A DNA stretch of 64,000 nt. It comes from Gautieria morchelliformis. Its lineage: Eukaryota > Basidiomycota > Agaricomycetes > Gomphales > Gomphaceae. Below, in pieces: positions 8,644-20,054 of this stretch (positions are counted from its first letter, which is position 1; each line of letters opens with the position of its first letter). The notes under the pieces were generated by a model, which ran no database searches, was not told the origin of the DNA, and saw nothing but the letters and a program-made list of their open reading frames with translations. The DNA is taken from positions 124,001 through 188,000 of the forward strand of contig WHVA01000087.1 of the NCBI GenBank assembly GCA_015179125.1, written 5' to 3'. Both the position numbers and the translations under genes were made by a program.

Positions 8644-11600
8644 CTAGAATAGTCCCATGGCTCGGCGATGCCGTTCCACTGATTCGCGAGGCAAGGCCTT
8701 CATCAATAGGTCCGCCGGCATGTCCTTTGTAGGTACGTAATCCATTTGGATGATTTTATGTGCAACTTTCTCCCGCAGCCAGAAGTACCGTAGATCGAGG
8801 TGCTTCATTCGCCCGTGATGCTCCGGATTTTTGGCAACGGATAGAGCGGACTGGTTGTCGATGCAGAGGTGAGACGGCTTATTTATTGTTGAGCCGAGCT
8901 CATCCAATAAAGTGCGCAGCCAGACGATCTCGGTTCCAGCTAATGCCGCTGCTACGAATTCGGCTTCCGTCGTGGATAGGGTAACGATGTGCTGTAGTTT
9001 GCTGGCCCAACTGACAGCTCCGGTCCCTATTTTAGCGAGGAATCCTGAGGTCGACCGTCCGTTATCCGGATTTCCTCCATGATCGACATCTGTCCATGTC
9101 TGGAACGCTTCGGTAGAGTTGTTTGGTGCAAAAGTGAGTGCCAAATCAGTGGTTCCTTTTAGATAACGAAGGAGATGTTTTACTGCTGCCCAGTGAGCTG
9201 GGCCTGGATTCGAGTTGAACCGTGCGAGGCATCCGATGGCGTAGGCAATGTCGGGGCGGGTTGCGATGGCCAAATAGTTCAACGCTCCGACTGCATTTAA
9301 ATAAGGTAGGCCTCGCATCTCTTCTATCTCCTCAGGCGTTGATGGTCCCATGGTTGCGTTTAGGTTCAATCCTGGGGACATCGGCGTGGTCACAGGGCAG
9401 CAGTCTGACATGTGGAATCTCTCAAGAATTTCTCCGATGTACTGCTTTTGTGTGAGCTTCAGCGTTCTCTGTGAGCGGTTGTAATCCACCTCCACACCTA
9501 ACAGCGACGTTATTTCACCTAGATCCCTCAGCTTGAATACCTTGGCCAATCCCTTTTTCACTCGGTCGAGTTCTGACTTTGAGTTCGATACTAGCGTCAG
9601 GTCATCCACAAATACGGGTATGATGATTTTGGTCTCATCACTTGTCCAGACGTAGATGCTTGGGTCTGATTGGAGGCGCTTGAATCCCAGGCCTTCCAGC
9701 GCTGTCCCGAGTCGCTCGTACCACAATCTCCCACTTTGTTTCAGTCCGTAGAGTCCCCTCTTCAGCTTGCATACCCAGTCCGCACCCCCTTGATGGTAGC
9801 CTTCTGGTTGCTCCATGTATATCTGGGCATCGTCGCTCAGTATTCCGTTCAGGTAAGCGTTGGATATGTCTATGGATTCGATGTACGCTCCCTGAAGCGC
9901 TCCTTGAGCTAGTATGGTGCGTAGCGCTGCCCATCGTGCCGTTGGAGCAAAAACTTCGTCGTAGTCAATGCCTGGCCGTTGCGTATATCCTTTTGCAACT
10001 AGGCCACTCTTGTATTTGTCTAACGTTCCATCAGAGTTGAGTTTGATTCGGAAAACCCATCGTGAGCCTATGGCTTTCTCTCCGGGTGGTAGCTGTACTA
10101 ACTCCCAGGTGCCGTTGTTCAGGAGCGCTTGGATCTCTGCGTCAGTTGAACCTCTCCATATTGGTGCATCAGGGCGCTGCATTGCTTCGGCGAATGTCTT
10201 TGGGACACGGTCATCTTTGATTGTGGCATTGAATGCAAGTTCAACTTCATTTGGTGAGATTGTATACGCTCTAGCAATGTCAGACTCATTGCATATGTAT
10301 TCCAAGGCCTGAATAATTGATGCACTGGCTGCTGCGCCCCCTCAGGGCCTGGGTCATCGTGATCAGGCGGTGGCCTCGGTCTCAGGAACGGGTCATTAAG
10401 GTGCCGGTAGTCCAGCCGTGAGATTGCTCTGCTTGAGCGATGGGGTTGATCGACGGGTGCAGGTGCTGGCGGTAGAGGCAGGGCCTGGTCTGGTTCAGGT
10501 GGAGCAGGGATGACTGGGTCTGGAGTTGGGTCAGGCTGGTGGTCCCCCGGAGGGTCAGGAGCAGGATCGTGCTCGGGAGCGAGCGCATCATCTCCAGGAT
10601 TTCGGTCGGGTGCATCTGGCAGGGTGACGATATTTCTCTCTAATGGAGCGGGTGTGGGTAGGAGTGAACTGTAGTCGGAGGCTTTGGTGGAGAGGCCCGG
10701 GAACTCCGATTCGTCGAAAATGATGTCGCGTGATATGATATAACGCTTTGTGATGGGGTCAAGGCAGCGCCACCCTTTGTAGCCATCCTCGAATCCAAGA
10801 TAGATACATTTCCGAGATCGTGGTTCTAGTCCATTTCTCTCATCCTTCTGTACGTGAACATAGGCAGTGCAGCCAAATACGCGCAACATCCCAAGGTCTG
10901 GCTTTTGGCCATGCCAGGCCTCGTATGGGGTCATGTCTGGCAATGCGGACGTTGGTGTAGCATTGATTATTCGAACTAGTAGTCGTAGAGCGTCCCCCCA
11001 CATCGAAGCTGGGAGACGAGCTTGATGCAGTAGCACTATCGTTCCTTCGATGAGGGTGCGATTGGTACGCTCGGAGATCCCGTTCTGTTGTGGGGTGCCC
11101 TTAGTTGTGTGCTCATGAATTATTCCCCGGCGTCGGAAGTGTTCGTCCCATTTTCTGCCGATGTATTCGCCTCCTTTGTCATCTCTGAATTTCCTTACTC
11201 TCAGGTTCAGTTGGTTTTCTGCCAGCGCCTCATAGGATAGATAGGCATCGAAGACCTCGTCCTTTGTTTTCAAGAGGTATACGCATCTGTATCTTGTGCA
11301 GTTGTCTGTGAAGGTTACCCAGTATCTGTGTCCGGATGACGTCCTGACTGGGAGAGGTCCGTGTACGTCAGATACAATGAGGTCGAGCGGTTTGGAGGAT
11401 TGGTTGTTACTGGCCCCTGGGAAGGGGTCGCGATGCTGTTTTGCAGCAATACAAGGTTCGCAAATGTTGGGAATTTTATCGTTTGAGCTCACGTTTACTC
11501 CTTTTGCCATACCGTTTTCAAGGAGCTTGTCCAGGCGCGCCGATCCGATGTGAGCCAACCGCTTGTGTAGCAACAATCTGTCCACAGCCGGCGATGAGGT

Positions 11601-12859
11601 CGTTAGGGCGAACTCCAGGATTGGGATCGTTTCTCCGACAAGGAAGCCTGTTCCGTTTCGTACTGTCGCACAAAACCGCAGATTTCCATCCTGCATGAAA
11701 GAAATGCGATCTTTTATGATATTGACGACAAAACCGTGGTGCGTGGTAAGGTGAAGGACTGCGAGTAGATTATTTTGAAGCATGGGTACATGTAAGACTT
11801 CTGATAAGACGATACTTTGCGCTGGCTTCCCATTTATGATAGGTGTAAACAAGATGCGCCCCTTTCCAACTGAATACACGATCTCGTTGGTTGCGAGGCG
11901 GATGGGCACGCGATAGGGTTCGTAGTCCCGAAGCCAATGTCGGTGTGGGGTCATATGGCTTGTAGCGCCCGTGTCTGTGTTCCAGCGTGTGTTAGCATCG
12001 CTAGTGGAAATGGGCGGGGATGAGGAGCGCAGACTGCATTTCCAGCAAGTTCCTGCGCCGCTCCGTCTTGCCCATTCTCCACTGCCTGGTGCGCATTTCT
12101 CCTTTTCTCGTTCTCCTCCCCCCATCGCGCAGGTTTAAGTTCCGGATGAGCTATCCAACAGCGATCCGCTGAGTGCCCCCGCTTCCTGCACGCGGTACAC
12201 GTCGGGATGGGGGACTTCTTTCCTCGAGTTGTGGCGAGGGCGGCTGTTGTGGAGGCCGAGGACGTCTGGCGCTTCAGGTCCTCGTTGCGGAAAGCTGTGG
12301 ATACGGTCGCGCGGTCAAGGGTGCTGATTAAGAGAAGGGAGGAGGTGAATGCTCCGTATTCCGTTTGGTCGAGTCCTGTGATCGCAGCATGGATGCCAAC
12401 TTCGTCCACGATGTTTTGGACGGTAAGCGTGCTCGGCGTGAGTGCTATGAGGTCGCTGGTGGCTGCGTTGATGCGGGTGATATAATCAGTGAGTGATTCC
12501 GTGTTGTCTTTTCATATGCTCAACAGTTTCTGTACCGCGTGGAAGCGGCTGTTCGCTACCTGTGATCGGTGTGCGGCTCTCAATCTCTTCCACATCTCAA
12601 TAGGATCGTCCATCGCGCCTTCGACGTGGACGTATTGCGTTGGCGAGAGAGACTTGAGTAGGATTCCAGCTGCCTCCTCTCTTTTTAATAGCCATTTAGA
12701 TACTTCTACTGCGTCGGTCGGTCTTCTGAATTCCTCAGTGACTATTCGCCACGCGTTCATGGTCATGAGCTTTCCTTGCAGTGCGATAGCCCATACGTTG
12801 TAGTTGGAACTCGTGAGTCTCACGCTGCTAGTGCGGTGCTCGGTTTCTGAATCTGACAT
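8644..12859 (-). pseudogene. Copia A Gag-Pol, frameshifted
   Basis: The polyprotein starts at 12859 and is spread over four open segments: 12859-12512 (Gag N-terminus, UBN2-like), 12409-11951 (Gag with zinc knuckle CTACRKRGHSADRC), 12125-10119 (protease DTGATSHM, integrase with HHCC and SDVHGP, DDKGGEY and QQNGISER motifs) and 10305-8644 (reverse transcriptase with FVDD at the YVDD position, and RNase H with ADLLMKALPRE at the end). Moving between segments needs at least three frame changes, near 12510-12410, 12100 and 10300-10120. All domains are recognisable, so decay is moderate. Confidence 0.88.
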
Positions 12860-12890
12860 GGTTGGCGACTTCTTCTTCGATTTAGAGCAC

Positions 12891-12903
12891 GGGGCCCATA
12901 ACC
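12891..12903 (-). promoter_or_regulatory. Primer-binding site of Copia A
   Basis: On the coding strand it reads GGTTATGGGCCCC, directly after the 5' LTR. This resembles the complement of the anticodon stem-loop half of initiator tRNA-Met, the type of primer used by Drosophila copia and Ty5. The same 13 bases follow the 5' LTRs of elements B and C. Confidence 0.7.
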
Positions 12904-13048
12904 TGTTAAACGCAGTACAGGTATATTACTCCGATCTGAGTTCGGAGGAAGAAGCAAGTAAGGCTTCTACACTCCGAACTCAGGGTACTGTACAGCACGA
13001 TGTCTGACTAAGCGGTTGATCGCGTCATGTGACAACGTCGCTGCAACA
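12904..13048 (-). repeat. Copia A 5' LTR, 145 bp
   Basis: Starts TG, ends CA, and is followed by the GTAGG target duplication at 13049-13053. It is identical to the 3' LTR apart from the 59-bp expansion in the latter. At 145 bp it is short for the superfamily. Confidence 0.9.
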
Positions 13049-13053
13049 GTAGG

Positions 13054-13131
13054 ATGGCATCCTGCAGTGCCTCCTTCCCTGGGAATCTCGCCCACGTCAA
13101 CGACCAGCTGCGCAGTACAAGCTCTCACCCA
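13054..13131. other. Host sequence between Copia A and Copia B
   Basis: These 78 bases are the only original DNA left between two independently inserted Copia elements; each element has its own distinct target duplication (GTAGG and ACCCA). The reverse strand has an ATG at about 13063 whose frame continues into 8413 if Copia A is ignored. Confidence 0.6.
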
Positions 13132-13352
13132 TGTTAGTAATCGGGACGATGACACCGCCGAGGCAGAGCCGGCACGCATTTAGCCGGAGGTTCGAGATCG
13201 CTCTCGACCCCGGGTTGCTGGTGCACCGGCATCGCATCGGCACAGCAGCTCGAAGAGATTGGTAATAGAATGGACATCATATTTTGTATATAAGGCAGAT
13301 GATCTTGTACAGATCGTAGAACAACAGATTATTATATCTCCTTCGTTCCACA
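13132..13352 (+). repeat. Copia B 5' LTR with TATA box
   Basis: It starts TGTTAGTAATCGGG and ends CGTTCCACA. A TATATAAGG box lies at about 13287-13295, placing the transcription start roughly 30 bases downstream. Related LTRs are at 17401-17621 and, reversed, at 19833-20054. Confidence 0.92.
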
Positions 13353-13365
13353 GGTTATGGGCCCC
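13353..13365 (+). promoter_or_regulatory. Primer-binding site of Copia B
   Basis: GGTTATGGGCCCC follows the 5' LTR directly. It fits half-tRNA priming by initiator tRNA-Met (complement of its CAU anticodon loop). Confidence 0.7.
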
Positions 13366-13431
13366 GCGCATAACTAAACTACTACAAATCTAACTACGCT
13401 CCATACTCCAATAACTCAATACCGATCAACG

Positions 13432-16400
13432 ATGTCGAGTAGCAATAACACGTACAAGATCGATCCCTTGAACGGGGATAATTACGCGGCGTGGCGCCGG
13501 CGGCTCGAGTGGATACTCGATGACTCAGATCTGTGGGACGTGGCTATCGGCAGGGAGACGGAACCGAGACCGGCAGATGCCGACAACGTCACTGCGACCG
13601 AACAGCAGGAGATCGACGATTGGAGAAGGAAGGACAAGAAGGCTAGAAAAGAGATTTGCCTCAGAGTTGCCGATGAACAACTAGTTTACATCAATCAGAC
13701 GATGTCTGCGTTTGCTGTATGGACTACTCTACAAGCAATATTCGAATCAAAGGGAGCAGTGGGGATTGTAAATCTCCGAAGAGATTTCTTCCGGACGCTT
13801 GCCGAGGATGGCGCGAACATGGAGGAGCACGTACGCAAGCTCCGCGGCATTCAACAGGAACTGAATGCGCGGGGGCATTACATCAGTGACACCGAGTTCT
13901 CGAACACGTTGCTGACGTCATTACCAGATTCTTGGTCGGCGTTTATTACGGCAGTAAACGCCAGTGGAGCCGGGACAACAGCTGATATATTAATAGCTCG
14001 GGTCCTCGACGAGGATCGAGCACGGAAAGCTGGATCGGCACGGCAGACGGCGCTTAAGGCGCAACAACGTCACAGGACCAGGAAAGATGACTCAGGAGCA
14101 ACAAAGGGAAAGTGCCAAAATTGCGGCAAGAAGGGTCATTACGTGAAGGACTGTTGGGCGAAAGGTGGCGGCAAGGAGGGCCAAGCACCAAAATGGTTCA
14201 AATCAGGGAACAAAGAAACAGTCAAACAAGCAGAAGAAAAAGACTTCGCATTTGTATCTAAGGAGGTAGCATACAGTGCTATATCCGCATCCGACTGGTT
14301 AGCCGATTCAGCGGCAACAACACATAGCTAGAAGCCGAAATGATTTTGCTAGCTATGCCGAGGAACCATCAGAAATCGAAGGAATTTCACCCGGTGCGGT
14401 ACTACATACACAAGGCCGAGGCACTATATACATGGAATTCAAGATCGGTGCCAAGACGAACACGATCGAGCTACGTGACGTCAAACACGCACCAGATGCG
14501 CCGAACAACCTTATCAGCGTAGGGCGTTTAACTGATAAGGGTAACACGGCCACATTTTCAGGCACCGGCGTCGAATTCAAATCACGCGCCGGAGTTACCT
14601 TCGCACAGGGACAGAAGCGTGGGCGGCTATTCTGTATGAAGGCACGGGTCACTCGATCAGTCGAGGCACGGGACTTTGCCGCAGCGGCAAAAGGACGGTC
14701 ATGGGACAAATGGCACAGGATACTAGGGCACGTCAATATAAACTCCATAAAATTGTTGAAGTCTAACGATCTAGTCACCGGACTTGAGATCGACGAGTCA
14801 AACGAGCCGAGCCAGTGCAAGGCATGCATACAAGGCAAGCGGCATGTGGAGCCGTTCCCCAAAAGAGCCGAGGACACTGTAGAACAGGTCGGTGACCTGA
14901 CAGTATCCGATGTATGGGGACCTGCCCAGACTGAGGGACCATCACGTGAAAAGTACTTTTATTCTTTCACGGACATCAAATCGAGGTACACGGTCATCTA
15001 TTTTGGGAGCGCCAAAGATGAAGCGCTCAAACACTTCGAGACGTACAAGGCATTCCTCGAGACCCAAACAGGTCAGAAACTGAAGAAGTTTAGCTCGGAT
15101 AATGGAGGGGAATATGTCAATAAAAATTTCAAGGAATTTTGTGCAAAATATGGCATTATCATGGAGACCACAGCTCCATACTCCCCAGCCCAGAATGGAA
15201 TTGCCGAACGACTCAACCGGACCTTACTCGAGCACGCACGGGCAATGATATTTGCCAAGAACCTGCCAAAAATACTCTGGCCCGAGGCCGTGGCTTACGC
15301 GTGTTATATCAAAAATCGATCACCCACGCGAGCGCTTGGAGATGACGCAACGCCGTTCCAAGCACTATTCGGCAAGAAGCCGAACATAGCACGTCTAGAG
15401 GAATTCGGGACAAATTGTTGGGTTATGGTGCCGGATCAACGTCGAGCCAAACTTGATCCAAAAGCAGAAGAACATATATTCGTTGGAGTAGCTGAACATG
15501 CAAAGGCCTGGAGGTACTACAATAAAGCCTCAAAGCACGTTCAAGTATCTAGGAACATTACATTTGACGAAAATGACAACCGACTCTACCCCATCCCAGA
15601 TAACGACGATGACGACACAGCACCGCTCGAGGGGGAGCACTCACCGCGCGAGCATGTGCCAGACCCGATCACATCTACCCCACAGACGTCATCACCCCAG
15701 ACAACGCCCGTTCCTGATCCACCTGAACAAGCGCCAGCTCCAGAGATCCGACGGAGCGCGCGTATCACTCAAAGACCGGATTACCGGAAGCTGAATAATT
15801 CAGGACGCACCGAGCAGGTTTACATAACGAGAGAAATCGTCACTGAACCTGAGAATTACAGAGCGGCGGTATCACGTGATGATGCGCCGATCTGGGAGAA
15901 AGCGATGGAAATTGAGATGGATCAACACAAGACATTAGGAACATGGGAATTAACAGAACTACCACCCGGACGAGTAGCTATCGGTTGCCGATGGGTATAC
16001 GCTGTCAAAACGCAACCGGATGGACAATTCGATAAGGCTAAAGCAAGGGTTGTGGCTCAAGGATTCACACAGAGGCCAGGGATGGATTACTACGAGATAA
16101 CCTCACCCGTGGTCAAATTCGATTCACTACGTGTTCTATTAGCGATCGCAAACACACTCGATTGGGAAATCGAAATGATGGATGTCAAAGGCGCCTACCT
16201 CAATTCAACCATAGATGAGGAGATCTACATGCGCCAGCCCGACGGTTTTGACGATGGATCTGGACGCGTTCTAAGAATATACAGAGCGCTCTACGGACTC
16301 AAGCAATCGGGGCGAGCTTGGCATCAGCGCTTACGCAAATTACTACTCGATCTCGGCTTCCATCAAAGTACAGCCGATGAATGCGTCTACATCAGACAAG

Positions 16401-17452
16401 ATAAGGATTCAATCGAAGTCATATCAGTATATGTGGACGACTTTGGACTATTTGCTGACTCCAAAGCAGGGATGATTAAGCTCAAGGGGGAGCTTCATGG
16501 GAAATTCCCTTTAACAGATTTAGGAGAAATGAAGAAAATCTTGGGAATTAGAGTTGAGAGGAATAGGGATGAGGGAACACTGATCATGTCTCAAGGACAT
16601 TACATCGACATCATACTCGATCGATTCAACATGACAACGGCACATTCCGTATCTACACCTCTGCATAAAATGATCAAACTCACGACACCCATGGACTCAA
16701 CAGGTCCAACTGCCGAAGTACCCTATGCCAAGGCGATCGGATCACTCATGTATGCAGCACTCAGCACGCGACCTGATTTGGCTTTTACCGTACAACACTT
16801 GAGCCAATTCACTACTACTTACGGAACCGAGCACTGGACGGCGATCAAGCACGCGCTCAGGTACCTCAAGGGGTCACGTGACGACGGCATAATCTTCCAA
16901 CGAGACGCTGGTCTCGACCTCGAAATATTTGTCGACTCGGATTATGCTAATAGAAACGACGCACTATCTATTAGTGGCTATGTAGCTATACTAGGAGGGG
17001 GAGCTATCGCATGGAGCTCGAAGAAGCAGCGAACGATCGCGCTATCTACCACGGAGGCCGAATACATGGCACTTACCGAGGGCGCCAAGCAATTAATCTG
17101 GCTGAGGCGTTTTATCGAGGAACTTGGAATCGATCAAACCCAGCCCACGTCACTTCGATCAGACAATCTAGGCGCCATTACACTATCGCATGACGCAACG
17201 TATCATGCGCGTACCAAACACATCAATGTCGCATATCATTTCATCCGTGAGAAAGTGGTCTCTCACGAGGCATCACTTACATACGTACCGACGAAGGAGA
17301 ACGTAGCGGACATATTTACAAAGGGATTAGACATGCACCAACATAGGTATCTATTAGGGAAATTAGGATTCTGCCGAAGGGACTTCTCGCTGAGGGGGAG
17401 TGTTAGTAATCGGGACGATGACACCGCCGAGGCAGAGCCGGCACGCATTTAG
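13432..17452 (+). pseudogene. Copia B Gag-Pol polyprotein, single frameshift
   Basis: Gag starts at ATG 13432 and runs 299 residues, with a UBN2-type capsid region and the zinc knuckle CQNCGKKGHYVKDC, into the protease motif LADSAATTH. There the frame stops at 14331. In the sister copy at 24813-25451 the same site reads on, because it has one more CA dinucleotide. After that 2-bp loss the frame resumes to 17452: integrase (H...C zinc motif near CKACIQGK, then SDVWGP, SDNGGEY, AQNGIAER), reverse transcriptase (YVDDFGLF) and RNase H (STTEAEYMAL, VADIFTKGL). The frame ends 52 bases inside the 3' LTR. Apart from this lesion the element looks functional. A sequencing error at the CA run would be an alternative explanation. 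Confidence 0.9.
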
Positions 17453-17621
17453 CCGGAGGTTCGAGATCGCTCTCGACCCCGGGTTACTGGTGCACCGGCA
17501 TCGCATCGGCACAGCAGCTCGAAGAGATTGGTAATATAGGAACATCATAATTAGTATATAAGGACAGATGATCTTGTACAGATCATAATATAACAGATTA
17601 TTATATCTCCTTCGTTCCACA
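17401..17621 (+). repeat. Copia B 3' LTR
   Basis: Counterpart of 13132-13352, same length, with around ten differences clustered in the last 100 bases. The preceding GGGGG tract is the plus-strand primer site. Confidence 0.92.
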
Positions 17622-19832
17622 ACCCACACCCTACAACCCTCGCGTCCCGCTATTGCTTCCTGTAAGAAGCTCCGCGCCAACGGTACCTGGTAGCCGTAGC
17701 CAGCTCGACGGCGGCGAAGGCTGCTTCACGTCCGCCTGTCTTTACGTCACCACGTTTGTGTAGGCCCTTGGGGAGTTAAATGGTGCTGATGAGTGTCGCT
17801 GGAGATAGAGGATGTGATGTTGAAGACGGAATGAAACGACACGGTGAGAGGACAACATGAGCTGATGTGGAGTGGGACGACTCGGATGTGCGAGCGCCCA
17901 CGCCCGCACCCGCACCCGCATGGACTCTGAGACAAGGGAGAATGGCGGGTGGGGACGATCAGATGAGAGGATGAGAGGATGGGGATGAGATGGAAGGATG
18001 TGAGAATCACCTGTGTCGATGAAACGGTAAGACAATGCCACGCACGAACGATGAAGGACGGACGAAACCTCGTCTGGCGCCTACTCGTGCACGGGCCCAC
18101 GGCGCGCCCGGAGGGGGGCGCGGGGGATCATTCCCGCACCGGCTCTGGGCTCGGTGCACCCGCAGAGTCGGAAGTTGATGACGGGGAGGAGGTTGGTGGA
18201 CACGCTGATGGTATGGGCGATTTGGGCAGGGACGGGTTGGGGCTGGAGGAAGATAGTGGATTGAATTGAGGACGTGGCTGCCGTGAGTGTTCCTTCGGTA
18301 TGTTTGTTGTGTGCTTCGTGCTCTCAGTCTCTGGGGGTGTTTCTTCTTCTCTGGGCGGCATTGTCGTTTCTTTTCTTTTTCATGCTCCATTGTCCCTGTC
18401 TCGTGTCGAGGTCGATGGTTTCAGAGTGGGGGCGTGAGTGCGCATCCCGTGCAAGGCGGATGTCTATGCGATTACCCTTTTCGTCAGACGGGTTCTTCCA
18501 ATGGATGACCCGACCGTCTAGAAACGGGTGGCATGGCAGTGGATGCAGGGTGAAGGCGAGACTCGATGGGCCCGTCGGGTTCAAGGTGGGATTCGAGCCC
18601 ACAGATGGTTCTGCATCTCTGTCTCTATCTCTGTCTCGGACCTGTCTGCCTGACTCGCACGCACGGCAGGGGTGGTATCCACGTGGGCGGCTGGGCGGTG
18701 CGTTTTTGTGGCCCTGCGTGGTTCCTTGTGCGGGGATTTGTGGAGCCGCTTGACAAGCTTATTCAGCCCCTGTCGCTCTTTGACTCCATGGAGCGTGTCT
18801 CGTGCGCTGCCCCTGCTGCTTTACACTTGTCTTTCTTGGTGGGGCCCTCGCGAATGGGATTGGTGGAGTGTTTTCTGCGCGGGGTTTCTCGTGGTTCCCT
18901 GGAAGCGTGCCGCTTCGTTCTCTGTCGTCGCATGTCGTTTCATCGATCTCTGTATTTTTTCCCGCCTACCATTTAGGCCAGGGCGCTTGGTGACGTGCTG
19001 CTTGAAGGCCATTGTGTACGTGGCCTACCCCGAGTCTCAGGTCTGCGCTCTTTCTTTCTGTCATAACCTTAACGATGCGCGACATGTGCTGAGCCACGTT
19101 TGCATTCCATTGGGGCTGTTCTTTCCGTCGTCTTGCCGTGCGTCGGCCCTCTACCCCCCGCGCCCGCACGGCCCACACCCTGTCTGTCTACGTGCCGCGC
19201 AGCGTGTAGTGGATGGGCGTGGGCGGTGTTGTGTCATTGAGGGGACGGAATGAGGAAGCAGACTCGTACCGCGTTGTCCTCTCTGCTCTGCGTATCCGAG
19301 GTTCTGCCGCGTCCCACAGACGCCTGTTTCTCCAACGTGACCCATCCGGCGCTTGAGAGATGAATTGTGCGCATGGCGGGCACGTGTCACGACCGTTACT
19401 CGGTCCTTCGGCTTCGGGTTCCTGGTTGATGGGTCCTGGTTTCGGGTTCCAGACTTCGGGTTCCTGACTGCGGGTTCCTAGCTTCGGGTTCTTCCTACTG
19501 CGCTTCTGCCCCTGATCTTGGCAACTCTGTCGTGCTTCTGTTGTGACTCGGAGTTTGGTGCTGGATGCTTCCATTGATTACATTTTCAGCTGCTTCCGTC
19601 GAAGCAGTGACGTGTTCATGCAAGTAGCGCGCACCACGCAGAGGACGACCGAGGCCGAGGTGCAGATGTTATGTAATGTTCGGGTTTAGCGTCGGGATTG
19701 GGGTTTAGTCTAGTCTGCGCGAGTGGGTGCCGCGGGGATACGGGGCATGATCGGTCTATTTATATACACAACGGTTCTCCATGGGCTCTTATGGTGGCAG
19801 TGGCTTCTGAGGAGCCAAGTTATGGGTAACTG
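17622..19832. other. Non-transposon interval, no recognisable gene
   Basis: About 2.2 kb of moderately GC-rich DNA with T-rich and C-rich strand asymmetry. Several open frames over 100 codons exist (for example 18274-18753 and 18672-19253, plus) but they are Cys/Ser/Leu/Arg-rich, overlap each other and show no motif. The only identified content is dispersed repeat S at 19336-19605. This may be diverged intergenic or intron-rich host DNA. Confidence 0.5.
19336..19605 (+). repeat. Dispersed repeat S, copy 2, with TTCGGGTTCC minisatellite
   Basis: Matches 1911-2150 in the same orientation. This copy has at least five TTCGGGTTCC-type units at 19405-19490, expanded relative to copy 1. Confidence 0.6.
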
Positions 19833-20054
19833 TGTGGAACGAAGGAGTTATAATAGACTGGTTATTCTACGATCTACTTGAGATCGTCTGCCTTTATATA
19901 CAAAATACGATGTCCATTGTATTATTAATATCTTCGAGCTGCTGTGCCGATGTGGTGCCGGTGCACCAGCAACCCGGAGTCGAGAGCATTCTCGAACTTC
20001 CGGCTAAGTGCATGCCGGCTCTGCATCGGCTGTATCATTGTCCCGATACTAACA
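19833..20054 (-). repeat. Copia D 3' LTR
   Basis: Starts TGTGGAACGAAGGAG on the plus strand and ends ...ACTAACA; the reverse complement matches the Copia B LTR with scattered substitutions and small indels. The GAGGGGGAGT polypurine context is kept next to it. Confidence 0.88.

Larger units (their letters stand above)
8414..13048 (-). mobile_element. Ty1/Copia LTR retrotransposon A
   Basis: LTRs at 8414-8617 (3') and 12904-13048 (5') start TG and end CA, and the element is flanked by a perfect 5-bp duplication GTAGG (8409-8413, 13049-13053). Coding is on the minus strand in Copia order: Gag, protease, integrase, reverse transcriptase, RNase H. A purine tract with GGGGGG lies next to the 3' LTR. 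The primer-binding site GGTTATGGGCCCC (reverse complement of 12891-12903) abuts the 5' LTR. The coding region is broken by several frameshifts, so the copy is not autonomous. Confidence 0.92.
13132..17621 (+). mobile_element. Ty1/Copia LTR retrotransposon B, near-intact
   Basis: LTRs of 221 bp at 13132-13352 and 17401-17621 (TG...CA) are flanked by a perfect 5-bp duplication ACCCA (13127-13131, 17622-17626). The primer-binding site GGTTATGGGCCCC is at 13353-13365, and the polypurine tract TGAGGGGGAG at 17391-17400 touches the 3' LTR. One 2-bp deletion near 14325 separates Gag from the rest of a roughly 1,000-residue Pol frame. The LTRs differ from each other at several sites, mainly around their TATA region, so insertion was not very recent. 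Confidence 0.95.

Noticed and set aside
18568-18600. tRNA T-arm-like sequence (GTGGG, CTCGAAT loop, CCCAC on the minus strand)
   Set aside because: No matching acceptor, D or anticodon arms at the right distances, and the loop lacks the conserved TTC start.
18672-19253. 193-codon open frame on the plus strand
   Set aside because: Cys/Arg/Ser/Leu-rich composition, overlaps other equally long frames on both strands, no start context or motif; probably chance in GC-rich DNA.
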